Assembly: GCA_002417905.1 (NCBI GenBank)
Contig: DIDB01000162.1
Coordinates: forward strand, 1-5,279
DNA length: 5,279 nucleotides
DNA from: Pseudomonadaceae bacterium UBA5811
Lineage (GTDB): Bacteria > Pseudomonadota > Gammaproteobacteria > Pseudomonadales > Pseudomonadaceae
Direction: 5' to 3'
Part shown: positions 1-5,279 of the stretch, one piece after another
Layout: every line of letters begins with the position of its first letter
Position numbering within the stretch: the stretch's first letter is position 1
Program-made: the position numbers and the translations under genes
The notes under the pieces: model-generated
Database searches by the model: none
Seen by the model: only the letters and a program-made list of their open reading frames with translations
What the model was told of the DNA's origin: nothing

Positions 1-411
1 CCAGGCTGCTGAAAATGCAGCCTCCAGGGCCTGGCGGGCTGCTCCCAGACGGTGGCGGAATGCCACCAGCCCCGCCCGGTCTCCCGTGTCGCGCAGGGTC
101 TCCAGCTCCTCCCGCCATGCCATCTGCTGCTGCAGAAACTCCGGATCCTGCACCGTAGCCTCCTCCGGAAGTTCATGCCCCTGCAGGGCCAGCAAATGCC
201 GGGCCCGGCGCACCGGGTCTTTCAGGGTCTGCCAGGCGTCGTTCAGATCCGCCGTCCGCTGCTGGGCCAGCCGCTGTTCCCGGACCGGAGCACCCACAAA
301 ACGGTCAGGATGAACTGCTCCTGCCAGAGCACGATAGCGGTCAGCCAGTGCAGCCATATCCAGCCCGAAAGCTGGTGCAAGACCAAACAGGGCAAAACAG
401 TCTTCAGCCAT
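1..411 (-). CDS. hscB: Co-chaperone HscB (Hsc20), J-domain protein, 3' end outside window
   Basis: This gene encodes the J-type co-chaperone that brings the scaffold IscU to the Hsp70 chaperone HscA and stimulates its ATPase during [Fe-S] cluster transfer in the cytoplasm. The window shows 137 residues, and the frame is still open at base 1; the E. coli protein has 171. The N-terminal J-domain carries the diagnostic HPD motif at residues 34-36 (context AVHPDRF), followed by [18 protein letters not shown] at about 57-74, close to the E. coli HscB sequence. The IscU-binding region begins near residue 92 ([12 protein letters not shown]). The final helical part lies beyond the edge. An in-frame TGA, which is the iscA stop, sits 18 bp upstream, so ATG at 411 is the only sensible start. 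The gene follows iscA by 15 bp as part of the isc operon, and hscA and fdx are expected next. The start region is odd: the SD is 12 nt away, with a mini-ORF in between. Confidence 0.95.
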   Translation of the reverse strand, partial: MAEDCFALFGLAPAFGLDMAALADRYRALAGAVHPDRFVGAPVREQRLAQQRTADLNDAWQTLKDPVRRARHLLALQGHELPEEATVQDPEFLQQQMAWREELETLRDTGDRAGLVAFRHRLGAARQALEAAFSAAW

Positions 412-429
412 AACGCATAACGGTCCTCA
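404..429 (-). promoter_or_regulatory. hscB ribosome binding site with overlapping four-codon mini-ORF
   Basis: On the minus strand the iscA TGA stop (429-427) overlaps the SD sequence GAGGA (428-424). The first ATG after it, at 418-416, has the better spacing (5 nt), but it opens only Met-Arg-Tyr-Gly and stops at a TGA (406-404) just inside hscB. The hscB ATG (411-409) lies 12 nt from the SD, longer than usual, and in a different frame. Whether the mini-ORF is translated, or lowers or couples hscB translation, is inference. Confidence 0.45.
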
Positions 430-750
430 GACGCTGAAACTTTCCCCGCAGCCGCACTCACCCCGGGCATTGGGATTGTTGAAGCGGAAACCTTCATTCA
501 GGCCTTCACGGGCAAAATCCAGCTCGGTGCCATCAAGGTAAACCAGACTTTTCGGGTCAACAAAAACCTTGACCCCGTCCACCTCAAAAACATGGTCACC
601 GGCCGCGGCCTCGTCCACAAACTCCAGCTGATAGGCCATCCCCGAGCAGCCAGATGTGCGGACACCCAGCCGGATGCCCTCACCCTTGCCCCGGTTTTCC
701 AGGGATTGCCGGATATGGCTGGTGGCGGCTGGTGTCAGGGTAATTGCCAT
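427..750 (-). CDS. iscA: A-type iron-sulfur carrier protein IscA
   Basis: IscA is a small A-type carrier that binds iron or an Fe-S cluster and passes it to client apoproteins, working after IscU in the ISC pathway. The product is 107 residues, the same length as E. coli IscA. The three invariant cysteines are at 35 ([10 protein letters not shown]) and at 99 and 101 (ECGCGESF), and the blocks SGCSGMAY and GLNEGF are typical of the IscA/ErpA/SufA family. Position within an isc operon, between iscU and hscB, plus strong likeness to IscA, favours IscA over ErpA or SufA. The ATG is preceded by GAGGAG (762-757) at 6 nt. It starts 23 bp after iscU and is presumably co-transcribed from the iscR promoter. 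No residue looks unusual. Confidence 0.97.
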   Translation of the reverse strand: MAITLTPAATSHIRQSLENRGKGEGIRLGVRTSGCSGMAYQLEFVDEAAAGDHVFEVDGVKVFVDPKSLVYLDGTELDFAREGLNEGFRFNNPNARGECGCGESFSV

Positions 751-773
751 GTATTTCTCCTCAATAGAAAGGG

Positions 774-1160
774 TCAGGCCAGACCTTTTTTCTGACGGTA
801 ATCCCGGACGGCAGCCTTGATGGCATCCTCAGCCAGCACGGAGCAGTGGATTTTGACCGGTGGCAGGGCCAGCTCTTCGGCAATCTGGGTGTTCTTGATG
901 CTTGCTGCTTCGTCCAGGGTCTTGCCCTTCATCCATTCCGTGGCCAGCGAGCTGGAAGCAATCGCCGAACCGCAGCCATAAGTCTTGAACCGGGCATCCT
1001 CAATCACGCCCTGATCATTAACCCGGATCTGCAGGCGCATCACATCCCCGCAGGCCGGAGCACCGACCATGCCCGTTCCCACATCCGGATCCTGCTCGTC
1101 CAGCTTGCCGACATTGCGCGGATGCTCGTAATGATCAATCACCTTTTCGCTATACGCCAT
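774..1160 (-). CDS. iscU: Iron-sulfur cluster assembly scaffold IscU
   Basis: IscU is the scaffold on which IscS-derived sulfur and iron are built into a [2Fe-2S] cluster before HscA/HscB-driven transfer. The 128-residue product has the ligand and active-site residues Cys37 and Asp39 (GAPACGD), Cys63 (TYGCGSA) and His105-Cys106 (KIHC). It also has the HscA recognition motif LPPVK at 99-103. All are at the same numbers as in E. coli. An in-frame ATG three codons upstream (1169) is rejected because it directly abuts the SD; starting at MAYSEK gives the family length and N-terminus with 9 nt spacing. It lies between iscS (37 bp gap) and iscA (23 bp gap) in the isc operon. Confidence 0.97.
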   Translation of the reverse strand: MAYSEKVIDHYEHPRNVGKLDEQDPDVGTGMVGAPACGDVMRLQIRVNDQGVIEDARFKTYGCGSAIASSSLATEWMKGKTLDEAASIKNTQIAEELALPPVKIHCSVLAEDAIKAAVRDYRQKKGLA

Positions 1161-1169
1161 GATGTCCAT

Positions 1170-1175
1170 CCTCCT
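1170..1175 (-). promoter_or_regulatory. iscU Shine-Dalgarno sequence, decides the start
   Basis: AGGAGG on the minus strand ends immediately before an in-frame ATG at 1169 and 9 nt before the ATG at 1160. A ribosome cannot use the abutting ATG efficiently, so the site supports the downstream start, in agreement with the E. coli IscU N-terminus. Confidence 0.8.
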
Positions 1176-1197
1176 GCTGTCCAGAAATGCCGGCCGC

Positions 1198-2412
1198 TCA
1201 GTGGGCCTGCCACTTCACTGCGGAAAGGTCCACGCCCTCCTTGTACATGTCCCACAGGGGCGACAGTTCCCGCAGTTTGCTGACCGCCTCGCAGACTTTG
1301 CGGGCGGCATAGTCAACTTCTTCTTCGGTGGTAAAGCGACCGAAGGTAAAGCGGATCGAGCTGTGGGCCAGTTCGTCATTGCGCCCCAGGGCCCGCAGGA
1401 CATAAGAAGGCTCCAGCGAAGCCGAGGTACAGGCCGAACCGGAGGACACCGCCAGATCCTTCAGGGCCATGATCAGGGATTCCCCCTCAACAAAATTGAA
1501 GCTGAGATTCAGATTATGTGGTACCCGGGCGGTCAGGCTGCCATTGACATACAGTTCTTCAAGACTTTGCACCTGCTGGTAAAAGCGTGCCTGCAGGGCA
1601 GCAATCCGCTGGTTTTCCCCAGCCATTTCCTTGCGGGCCAGTTCAAAAGCCTCACCCATGCCCACAATCTGGTGAGTGGCCAGGGTCCCGGAACGCATGC
1701 CACGCTCATGACCGCCCCCATGCATCTGGGCTTCAATCCTCACCCGTGGCTTGCGCCGCACATACAGGGCACCAATACCCTTGGGACCGTAGGTTTTATG
1801 GGCCGAGAAAGACATCAGGTCCACCTTCAGCCGCTCCAGATCAATCGCTACCTTGCCCGTGGACTGGGCTGCATCCACATGAAACAGGACTCCCCGGGCC
1901 CGGGTCAGCTCGCCGATGGCCGCAATGTCATTGACGGTGCCGATTTCGTTATTGACGTGCATGATGGACACCAGAATGCTGTCCTCACGCAGGGCCGCCT
2001 CTACCATTTCCGGGGTAATCAGCCCATCCGGCTGCGGATCCAGATAGGTGACTTCGAAACCCTCCCGCTCCAGCTGGCGACAGGTATCCAGCACGGCCTT
2101 ATGCTCGATTTTTGACGTTACGATATGCCGGCCCTTGCTGGCATAAAAATGGGCAGCCCCTTTCAGGGCCAGGTTATCCGACTCGGTAGCTCCGGAAGTC
2201 CAGACAATTTCGCGGGGATCAGCCCCGACCAGCTCCGCGACCTGGTGCCGGGCATGCTCCACGGCCTCCTCGGCCCGCCAGCCAAAGACATGGGAGCGGG
2301 AAGCCGGATTGCCAAAATTTCCATCAGGTGTCAGGCACCCGACCATTTTGGCCGCCACCCGGGGATCAACCGGTGTGGTTGCAGAATAATCGAGATAAAT
2401 GGGCAGTTTCAT
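1198..2412 (-). CDS. iscS: Cysteine desulfurase IscS
   Basis: IscS is a PLP-dependent enzyme that converts L-cysteine to L-alanine and holds the released sulfur as a persulfide. It supplies IscU and also, in E. coli, tRNA thiolation and other sulfur-using pathways. The product has 404 residues, as in E. coli. The PLP lysine is Lys206 ([12 protein letters not shown]). Cofactor-site residues His104, Asp180 and Gln183 are present. The persulfide-forming Cys328 lies in [16 protein letters not shown]. The C-terminal part used for IscU docking ([13 protein letters not shown], about 384-396) is intact. The group I loop around Cys328 and the operon position separate it from SufS and NifS. GAGGAG (2424-2419) precedes the ATG by 6 nt. 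It follows iscR by 24 bp. Confidence 0.98.
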   Translation of the reverse strand: MKLPIYLDYSATTPVDPRVAAKMVGCLTPDGNFGNPASRSHVFGWRAEEAVEHARHQVAELVGADPREIVWTSGATESDNLALKGAAHFYASKGRHIVTSKIEHKAVLDTCRQLEREGFEVTYLDPQPDGLITPEMVEAALREDSILVSIMHVNNEIGTVNDIAAIGELTRARGVLFHVDAAQSTGKVAIDLERLKVDLMSFSAHKTYGPKGIGALYVRRKPRVRIEAQMHGGGHERGMRSGTLATHQIVGMGEAFELARKEMAGENQRIAALQARFYQQVQSLEELYVNGSLTARVPHNLNLSFNFVEGESLIMALKDLAVSSGSACTSASLEPSYVLRALGRNDELAHSSIRFTFGRFTTEEEVDYAARKVCEAVSKLRELSPLWDMYKEGVDLSAVKWQAH

Positions 2413-2436
2413 CCTCTTCTCCTCAACGATCCGCCA

Positions 2437-2937
2437 TCAGGCCCGATCTGCAGCGGCAGGGCGGGCTACCTTGCGCCGGCCCGTAGCTCCCAGCACCGGC
2501 GGACAGGACTCACGGGCGGCCGACAGCAGACGGATATCATCGCGGTTAACCAGATCAGCCAGACTGATGCCACTCAGGAAGGCATGAATGCGCTCGCTCA
2601 GGTCCTGCCACAGATAATGGGTCAGGCACAAATCACCCTCCTGGCAGTCCCCCAGCCCCTGACAGCGGGTAGCATCCACCGACTCATCCACCGCATCAAT
2701 CACCTGGGCAATCCGGATGTTTTCCATGGCTTGGGCCAGCTGGTAGCCACCACCCGGCCCCCGTACGCTGCTGACCAGCCCCTTGCGGCGCAACCGGGCG
2801 AACAGCTGTTCCAGATAGGACAGCGAAATGCCCTGACGCTCCGAAATGTCCGCCAGTGATACCGGCCCCCTGCGGGCATGCAGAGCCAGATCAAGCATGG
2901 CAGTTACCGCATAGCGGCCTTTCGTTGTCAATCGCAT
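2437..2937 (-). CDS. iscR: Fe-S cluster-sensing transcriptional regulator IscR
   Basis: IscR is an Rrf2-family winged-helix regulator. In its [2Fe-2S] form it represses the isc operon at type 1 sites; without the cluster it still binds type 2 sites. From the ATG at 2937 it has 166 residues. The HTH region includes [19 protein letters not shown] (about 28-46), with Glu43, which in E. coli discriminates the two site classes. The wing is [10 protein letters not shown] (56-65). The cluster ligands Cys92, Cys98, Cys104 and His107 are all present at E. coli numbering. The C-terminal tail after about 140 diverges, with an extra Cys145 and a basic, alanine-rich end. An upstream in-frame TTG (2958) would add seven residues, but [15 protein letters not shown] is the conserved N-terminus. 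The SD before the ATG is poor, unlike those of iscS, iscU and iscA. Confidence 0.97.
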   Translation of the reverse strand: MRLTTKGRYAVTAMLDLALHARRGPVSLADISERQGISLSYLEQLFARLRRKGLVSSVRGPGGGYQLAQAMENIRIAQVIDAVDESVDATRCQGLGDCQEGDLCLTHYLWQDLSERIHAFLSGISLADLVNRDDIRLLSAARESCPPVLGATGRRKVARPAAADRA

Positions 2938-2968
2938 TGCAGAATACCCGGCTGGCAAAGTTGGCCTA

Positions 2969-2997
2969 ATGATGAAATAACTGACTTAATCAGTCAA
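2969..2997 (-). promoter_or_regulatory. Predicted sigma-70 promoter of the isc operon
   Basis: On the minus strand a -35 box TTGACT (2997-2992, five of six to consensus) is followed after 17 bp by CATCAT (2974-2969, four of six to TATAAT). Transcription would begin near 2962, giving a leader of about 25 nt before the iscR ATG. The -35 box lies inside the IscR operator, which explains repression by occlusion. The weak -10 makes the exact start uncertain. Some transcripts may also read through from trmJ, since I see no terminator between the genes. Confidence 0.7.
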
Positions 2998-3001
2998 CTA
3001 T
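2977..3001 (-). promoter_or_regulatory. Type 1 IscR binding site (operator of the isc operon)
   Basis: This is a 25-bp imperfect dyad with arms ATAGTTGACT and AGTCAGTTAT (minus strand) around a 5-bp centre; eight of ten arm positions are complementary. By hand it agrees with the E. coli type 1 consensus, as I recall it, at 23 of 25 positions. It overlaps the -35 box and lies 40 bp upstream of iscR, as expected for autorepression by [2Fe-2S]-IscR. I see only one such site here. Confidence 0.85.
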
Positions 3002-3015
3002 TAGCCGGCTACCAG

Positions 3016-3756
3016 CTACCCGCGCGGGGCCTGCAGGGCGCGCCGGGTCTCGGTCAGGATACCGCGCAGGATATTCATTTCTGCCCGGCGGAGATCAGTT
3101 CGGCTGTACAGCCGGCGCAGCCTGGCCATCAGATGGCCAGGCCGCTGCGGGTCCAGAAAGCCAATATCCACCAGGGTCTGTTCCAGATGGCGGTAATAGT
3201 GCTCCAGCTCATCCGCAGTAACCGGCCGGTCCTCCGCATTGACCTCTGCTGCCGGCTGACGGCTGACTGCCCGCCAGGCCATGCGGACCTCATAGGCCAG
3301 CACCTGCACCGCCGCTGCCAGATTCAGCGAGCCGTAGTCCGGACTGGCCGGAATGTGTACATGGAAGTGGCAGCATTGCAGCTCCTCATTGGTCAGCCCG
3401 GCGTATTCACGGCCAAAAACCAGAGCCACGTCAGCCCCTGTACCCGCCTGAGCGACGACCCGGGCTGCCGATTCATGGGGATCCAGCAAAGGCCAGGGAA
3501 TCCGCCGGTCTCTGGCGCTGGTCCCCATCACCAGGGTACAGCCGGCCAGAGCCTCCTCAAGACAGCCCACCACCCGGGCCTGGCCGAGAATATCAACGGC
3601 ACCTGACGCCCGGGCCTCAGCAATTTCACTGGGAAAAACCTCCGGCCGCACCAGCACCAGCCGGGAAAGCCCCATGGTTTTCATCGCCCGGGCCGCACCA
3701 CCAATGTTGCCCGGATGACTGGTCTCCACCAGCACGACTCGAATGTTCTGCAACAC
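3016..3756 (-). CDS. trmJ: tRNA (cytidine/uridine-32-2'-O-)-methyltransferase TrmJ
   Basis: TrmJ is a SPOUT-class, SAM-dependent enzyme that methylates the ribose 2'-OH of nucleotide 32 in the anticodon loop of several tRNAs. The product has 246 residues, the E. coli length. Motifs run in SPOUT order: ETSHPGNIGGAARAMKTMG at 11-29 with the conserved Arg23, VALVFGREYAGLTNEEL near 110-126, and GSLNLAAAVQVLAYEVR near 142-158, the last two forming the knotted SAM site. A C-terminal extension contains HLEQTLVDIGFL and ELNILRGIL-like (EMNILRGIL) blocks typical of TrmJ. I chose GTG at 3756 because the family begins MLQNIR; an upstream ATG at 3813 would add 19 residues that do not resemble the family. 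The SD is weak (GGGGA at 3767-3763). It stops with TAG 78 bp before iscR, as in the E. coli order. It was formerly named yfhQ. Confidence 0.93.
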   Translation of the reverse strand: MLQNIRVVLVETSHPGNIGGAARAMKTMGLSRLVLVRPEVFPSEIAEARASGAVDILGQARVVGCLEEALAGCTLVMGTSARDRRIPWPLLDPHESAARVVAQAGTGADVALVFGREYAGLTNEELQCCHFHVHIPASPDYGSLNLAAAVQVLAYEVRMAWRAVSRQPAAEVNAEDRPVTADELEHYYRHLEQTLVDIGFLDPQRPGHLMARLRRLYSRTDLRRAEMNILRGILTETRRALQAPRG

Positions 3757-3859
3757 GCCCCATCCCCGAAAACAGCCTGAAAAAACGGGAAAGGTTACCG
3801 GAGCAGCCTGCAACCTGCATCCACCAGCCGCCCGGGATACTGGATGTATGGCGTCATTC

Positions 3860-3868
3860 TGCTAAAAT
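3860..3868 (+). promoter_or_regulatory. Extended -10 promoter of suhB
   Basis: TGCTAAAAT combines the TGn extension (3860-3862) with a -10 hexamer TAAAAT (3863-3868, five of six to TATAAT). No good -35 is visible 16-18 bp upstream, which fits an extended -10 class promoter. Transcription would start near 3875, giving a leader of about 28 nt. Confidence 0.65.
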
Positions 3869-3873
3869 CGCCA

Positions 3874-3886
3874 GCCCTCTTTTTGA
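3874..3886 (+). promoter_or_regulatory. Possible boxA-like Nus-factor element in the suhB leader
   Basis: The leader contains CTCTTT (3877-3882), the core of the boxA element TGCTCTTTAA of rRNA operons, but the flanking bases (CC before, TTGA after) do not match. It lies about 10 nt before the SD. In E. coli, suhB is autoregulated through a boxA in its leader that blocks ribosome access, and this is the position where an equivalent would be. The call rests on a short core and context only. Confidence 0.35.
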
Positions 3887-3892
3887 TCTCCA

Positions 3893-3902
3893 GGTAATTA
3901 CC
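3893..3902. repeat. 10-bp perfect palindrome over the suhB ribosome binding site
   Basis: GGTAATTACC is its own reverse complement and ends at the base before the suhB ATG. Its first bases form part of the likely SD (AGGT, 3892-3895). It could be an operator half-site or chance. Confidence 0.4.
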
Positions 3903-4718
3903 ATGCAGCCCATGCTGAATATCGCCCTGCGCGCCGCCCGCAGCGCGGGAGAGTTGATCATTCGCTCTGCCGAGCGCCTGGATGTCATATCGGTTACAGA
4001 AAAAGAAGCCAGTGACTACGTCAGTGAAGTGGACCGGGCCGCCGAGCAATGCATTATCCAGGCATTGCGCAAGGCTTACCCGACCCATGGCATTCTGGGC
4101 GAGGAATCCGGATTGCAGCCGGGTTCAGGAGAGGGCACGGATTACCTCTGGATCATTGATCCGCTGGATGGCACCACCAACTTCCTGCGCGGAGTGCCCC
4201 ATTTTGCGGTCAGCATAGCCTGCCGCTACCGGGGCCGGCTGGAACATGGTGTGGTGCTGGACCCGGTCCGCCAGGAAGAATTTACTGCCAGCCGGGGCCG
4301 GGGGGCGGCGCTTAATGGCAAACGCCTTCGGGTCAGCAAGCGCAAGGGGCTGGAAGGCGCCCTGCTGGGCACCGGCTTCCCCTTCCGGGAAGGGCAGCTG
4401 GACGAGCTGGACAACTATCTGGGCATGTTCCGTGCCCTGATCGGCCCGACTGCCGGTCTGCGCCGTGCCGGAGCCGCCAGCCTTGATCTGGCCTATGTGG
4501 CCGCAGGCCGCTATGACGCATTCTGGGAGTTCGGCCTGTCCGAGTGGGATATGGCCGCTGGAGCCCTGCTGGTCCAGGAAGCGGGCGGGCTGGTCAGCGA
4601 TTTCACCGGCGACCACCAGTATCTGGAAAAAGGGCAGATCGTGGCAGGCAATACCAAATGCTTCAAGGCAGTACTGACCACCATCCAGCCCTATCTCAGC
4701 AGCGCCCTGAAACGCTGA
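3903..4718 (+). CDS. suhB: SuhB, inositol-1-monophosphatase family protein / Nus factor
   Basis: SuhB is a Mg2+-dependent inositol monophosphatase-fold protein. In E. coli its main role is as a Nus factor in the rRNA antitermination complex, aiding ribosome maturation; the phosphatase activity is secondary. The product has 271 residues against 267 in E. coli, and the N-terminus MQPMLNIALRAARSAG matches the family. Metal and catalytic residues are intact: Asp44 (SEVDRAAE), Glu67 (GEESG, 66-70), the motif WIIDPLDGTTNF at 83-94 with Asp86 and Asp89, and WDMAAG (215-220) with Asp216. So the enzyme should be active as well. The C-terminus SSALKR is like that of E. coli. It is transcribed divergently from trmJ from its own extended -10 promoter and converges on secF. 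Confidence 0.96.
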   Translation: MQPMLNIALRAARSAGELIIRSAERLDVISVTEKEASDYVSEVDRAAEQCIIQALRKAYPTHGILGEESGLQPGSGEGTDYLWIIDPLDGTTNFLRGVPHFAVSIACRYRGRLEHGVVLDPVRQEEFTASRGRGAALNGKRLRVSKRKGLEGALLGTGFPFREGQLDELDNYLGMFRALIGPTAGLRRAGAASLDLAYVAAGRYDAFWEFGLSEWDMAAGALLVQEAGGLVSDFTGDHQYLEKGQIVAGNTKCFKAVLTTIQPYLSSALKR

Positions 4719-4728
4719 TGCAGCCCGC

Positions 4729-4748
4729 CTGCCGGGATCATCCGGCAG
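4729..4748. terminator. Perfect 7-bp GC-rich hairpin after suhB (possible terminator)
   Basis: CTGCCGG (4729-4735) and CCGGCAG (4742-4748) pair perfectly around a 6-nt loop, 10 bp after the suhB stop and between convergent genes. No T-run follows on either strand, so this is not a standard intrinsic terminator. It could act with Rho or protect 3' ends. Confidence 0.45.
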
Positions 4749-4756
4749 ACACCAGC

Positions 4757-4774
4757 CGGCCCCGTTCAGGGCCG
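4757..4774. terminator. Second GC-only hairpin spanning the secF stop codon
   Basis: CGGCCC (4757-4762) and GGGCCG (4769-4774) form a 6-bp all-GC stem, and the secF TGA lies inside the 6-nt loop. It sits 8 bp from the first hairpin. There is no U-tract, so a terminator role is tentative. Confidence 0.3.
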
Positions 4775-5279
4775 ATTGTCCACCTCCCCGTTCGGGGATG
4801 GAATCAGGTCTGTCCGCTCCAGCTTCAGCCAGAGCAGCGTGCTGTTGGCCACATAGACCGATGAGGTCGTTCCAACCACGATGCCGATAAACAGCGCCAG
4901 CGAAAAGCCCCAGAGATGCTCCCCGCCCCAGACCATCAGGGCGACCACCGCCAGCAGGGTGGAAATGGAGGTGGCCAGGGTACGCAGCAGGGTCTGGGTC
5001 GTCGAGATATTCAGGTTTTCGACCAGTCCGGCCCGGCGCAGCAGGCGAAAATTCTCCCGCACCCGGTCAAAGACCACGATGGTGTCATTCAGGGAATAGC
5101 CAACTAACGCCAGCACGGCAGCCAGCACAGTCAGATCGAAGGGAATGGCAAATACCGAGAACACCCCCAGCACCAGAATCACGTCATGGAACAGGGACAG
5201 CACTGCTCCACAGCCAAACTTCCACTGGAAGCGGAATGCCACATACACCAGGATCCCGCCCAGTGCCAGCAGTAGCCCC
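4766..5279 (-). CDS. secF: Protein translocase subunit SecF, C-terminal part (5' end outside window)
   Basis: SecF forms a complex with SecD in the inner membrane that uses the proton gradient to help SecYEG release exported proteins. It is an RND-superfamily-like protein. The window shows the last 170 residues of a protein usually a little over 300 long; the reading frame remains open at base 5279. Visible parts are a membrane segment entering the window (GLLLALGGILVYVAFR), a second one with LFHDVILVLGVF, then a third leading into the diagnostic block GYSLNDTIVVFDRVRENFR (about 73-91). TQTLLRTLATSISTLLAVVALMVWGG and the last segment GFSLALFIGIVVGTTSSVYVA follow, and a short hydrophilic tail ends the protein. 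The conserved SLNDTIVVFDR block favours SecF over SecD. secD and yajC are expected upstream of it, beyond the right edge. It converges with suhB with 47 bp between stop codons. Confidence 0.95.
   Translation of the reverse strand, partial: GLLLALGGILVYVAFRFQWKFGCGAVLSLFHDVILVLGVFSVFAIPFDLTVLAAVLALVGYSLNDTIVVFDRVRENFRLLRRAGLVENLNISTTQTLLRTLATSISTLLAVVALMVWGGEHLWGFSLALFIGIVVGTTSSVYVANSTLLWLKLERTDLIPSPNGEVDNRP

Larger units (their letters stand above)
3757..3902. other. Divergent trmJ-suhB intergenic region (146 bp)
   Basis: This gap must hold promoters in both directions. On the plus strand I see a good extended -10 for suhB, a short leader with a CTCTTT element, and a palindrome next to the ATG. 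On the minus strand, for trmJ, I see no convincing -35/-10 pair; a TTGCAG lies near the middle but lacks a partner of suitable quality. Confidence 0.6.

Noticed and set aside
52..420. Plus-strand open frames opposite hscB
   Set aside because: The minus strand encodes HscB with the HPD motif; the plus frames are shadows.
1161..1169. Alternative iscU start three codons upstream
   Set aside because: That ATG directly follows the AGGAGG SD with no spacing, and the extra residues are absent from E. coli IscU.
1159..2115. Long plus-strand open frame (318 codons) opposite iscS
   Set aside because: It lies wholly antisense to a 404-residue IscS with all catalytic residues. The translation resembles no family I know, and long antisense frames are expected in GC-rich DNA.
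2125..2859. Plus-strand open frame (244 codons) opposite the iscS 5' end and iscR
   Set aside because: It is antisense to iscS and iscR, which are well supported; composition is low-complexity, rich in Pro, Gly and Gln, with no recognisable motif.
2938..2958. Longer iscR start at TTG 2958
   Set aside because: The extra seven residues precede the conserved MRLT start, and the predicted transcript begins too close for its SD to be included.
2878..3606. Plus-strand open frame (242 codons) opposite trmJ and crossing the iscR promoter
   Set aside because: It covers the IscR operator and the SPOUT motifs of trmJ on the other strand, has no SD of note, and no known domain is visible.
3757..3813. 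Longer trmJ start giving 265 residues
   Set aside because: The 19 extra residues do not resemble the family, and GTG at 3756 gives exactly the E. coli length and N-terminus.
4786..4797. Inverted repeat CCCCG-TT-CGGGG near the secF 3' end
   Set aside because: It is inside the secF coding sequence with a two-base loop and is most likely a by-product of GC-rich codons.
1..5279. A novel defence, mobile or otherwise undescribed system
   Set aside because: Every gene is a recognised core gene in conserved order, intergenic gaps are short, and there are no direct repeats, integrase, transposase or unexplained long gap.

Overview
This window is a conserved housekeeping locus from a GC-rich proteobacterium, most likely a gammaproteobacterium. 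The proteins align residue for residue with the Escherichia coli Isc proteins as I remember them. The order suhB / trmJ / iscR-iscS-iscU-iscA-hscB is the gammaproteobacterial arrangement, and a neighbouring secF is found in pseudomonad-like genomes. I cannot resolve the genus. I see no mobile element, CRISPR array, rRNA, tRNA or defence gene.

Layout from left to right. Positions 1-2937 on the minus strand carry the iron-sulfur cluster assembly operon, read right to left as iscR, iscS, iscU, iscA and hscB, with hscB cut by the left edge. The gaps are 15-37 bp, and iscS, iscU, iscA and hscB each have a strong purine-rich Shine-Dalgarno (SD) sequence. Positions 2938-3015 hold the iscR promoter. 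Its -35 box lies inside a near-consensus type 1 IscR site, so the classical autorepression circuit is visible. Positions 3016-3756 (minus) encode the tRNA 2'-O-methyltransferase TrmJ, starting at a GTG. Positions 3757-3902 are a divergent regulatory region with an extended -10 promoter for suhB, a possible boxA and a 10-bp palindrome over the suhB ribosome binding site. Positions 3903-4718 (plus) encode SuhB, an inositol monophosphatase-family protein that acts as a Nus factor in E. coli. Positions 4766-5279 (minus) are the C-terminal half of SecF, convergent with suhB and separated from it by two GC-rich hairpins.

How the genes work together. IscS removes sulfur from cysteine, IscU is the scaffold, IscA is an A-type carrier, and HscB delivers loaded IscU to the chaperone HscA, whose gene is expected just beyond the left edge. 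IscR senses cluster supply and represses the operon when it holds [2Fe-2S]. TrmJ and SuhB link the locus to tRNA modification and rRNA transcription, and SecF belongs to protein export.

I found no previously undescribed system. The points most worth a second look are regulatory: the IscR operator, the possible boxA in the suhB leader, and the hscB start, where a four-codon mini-ORF is better placed behind the SD than the real start. Each is a hypothesis that needs the stated check.
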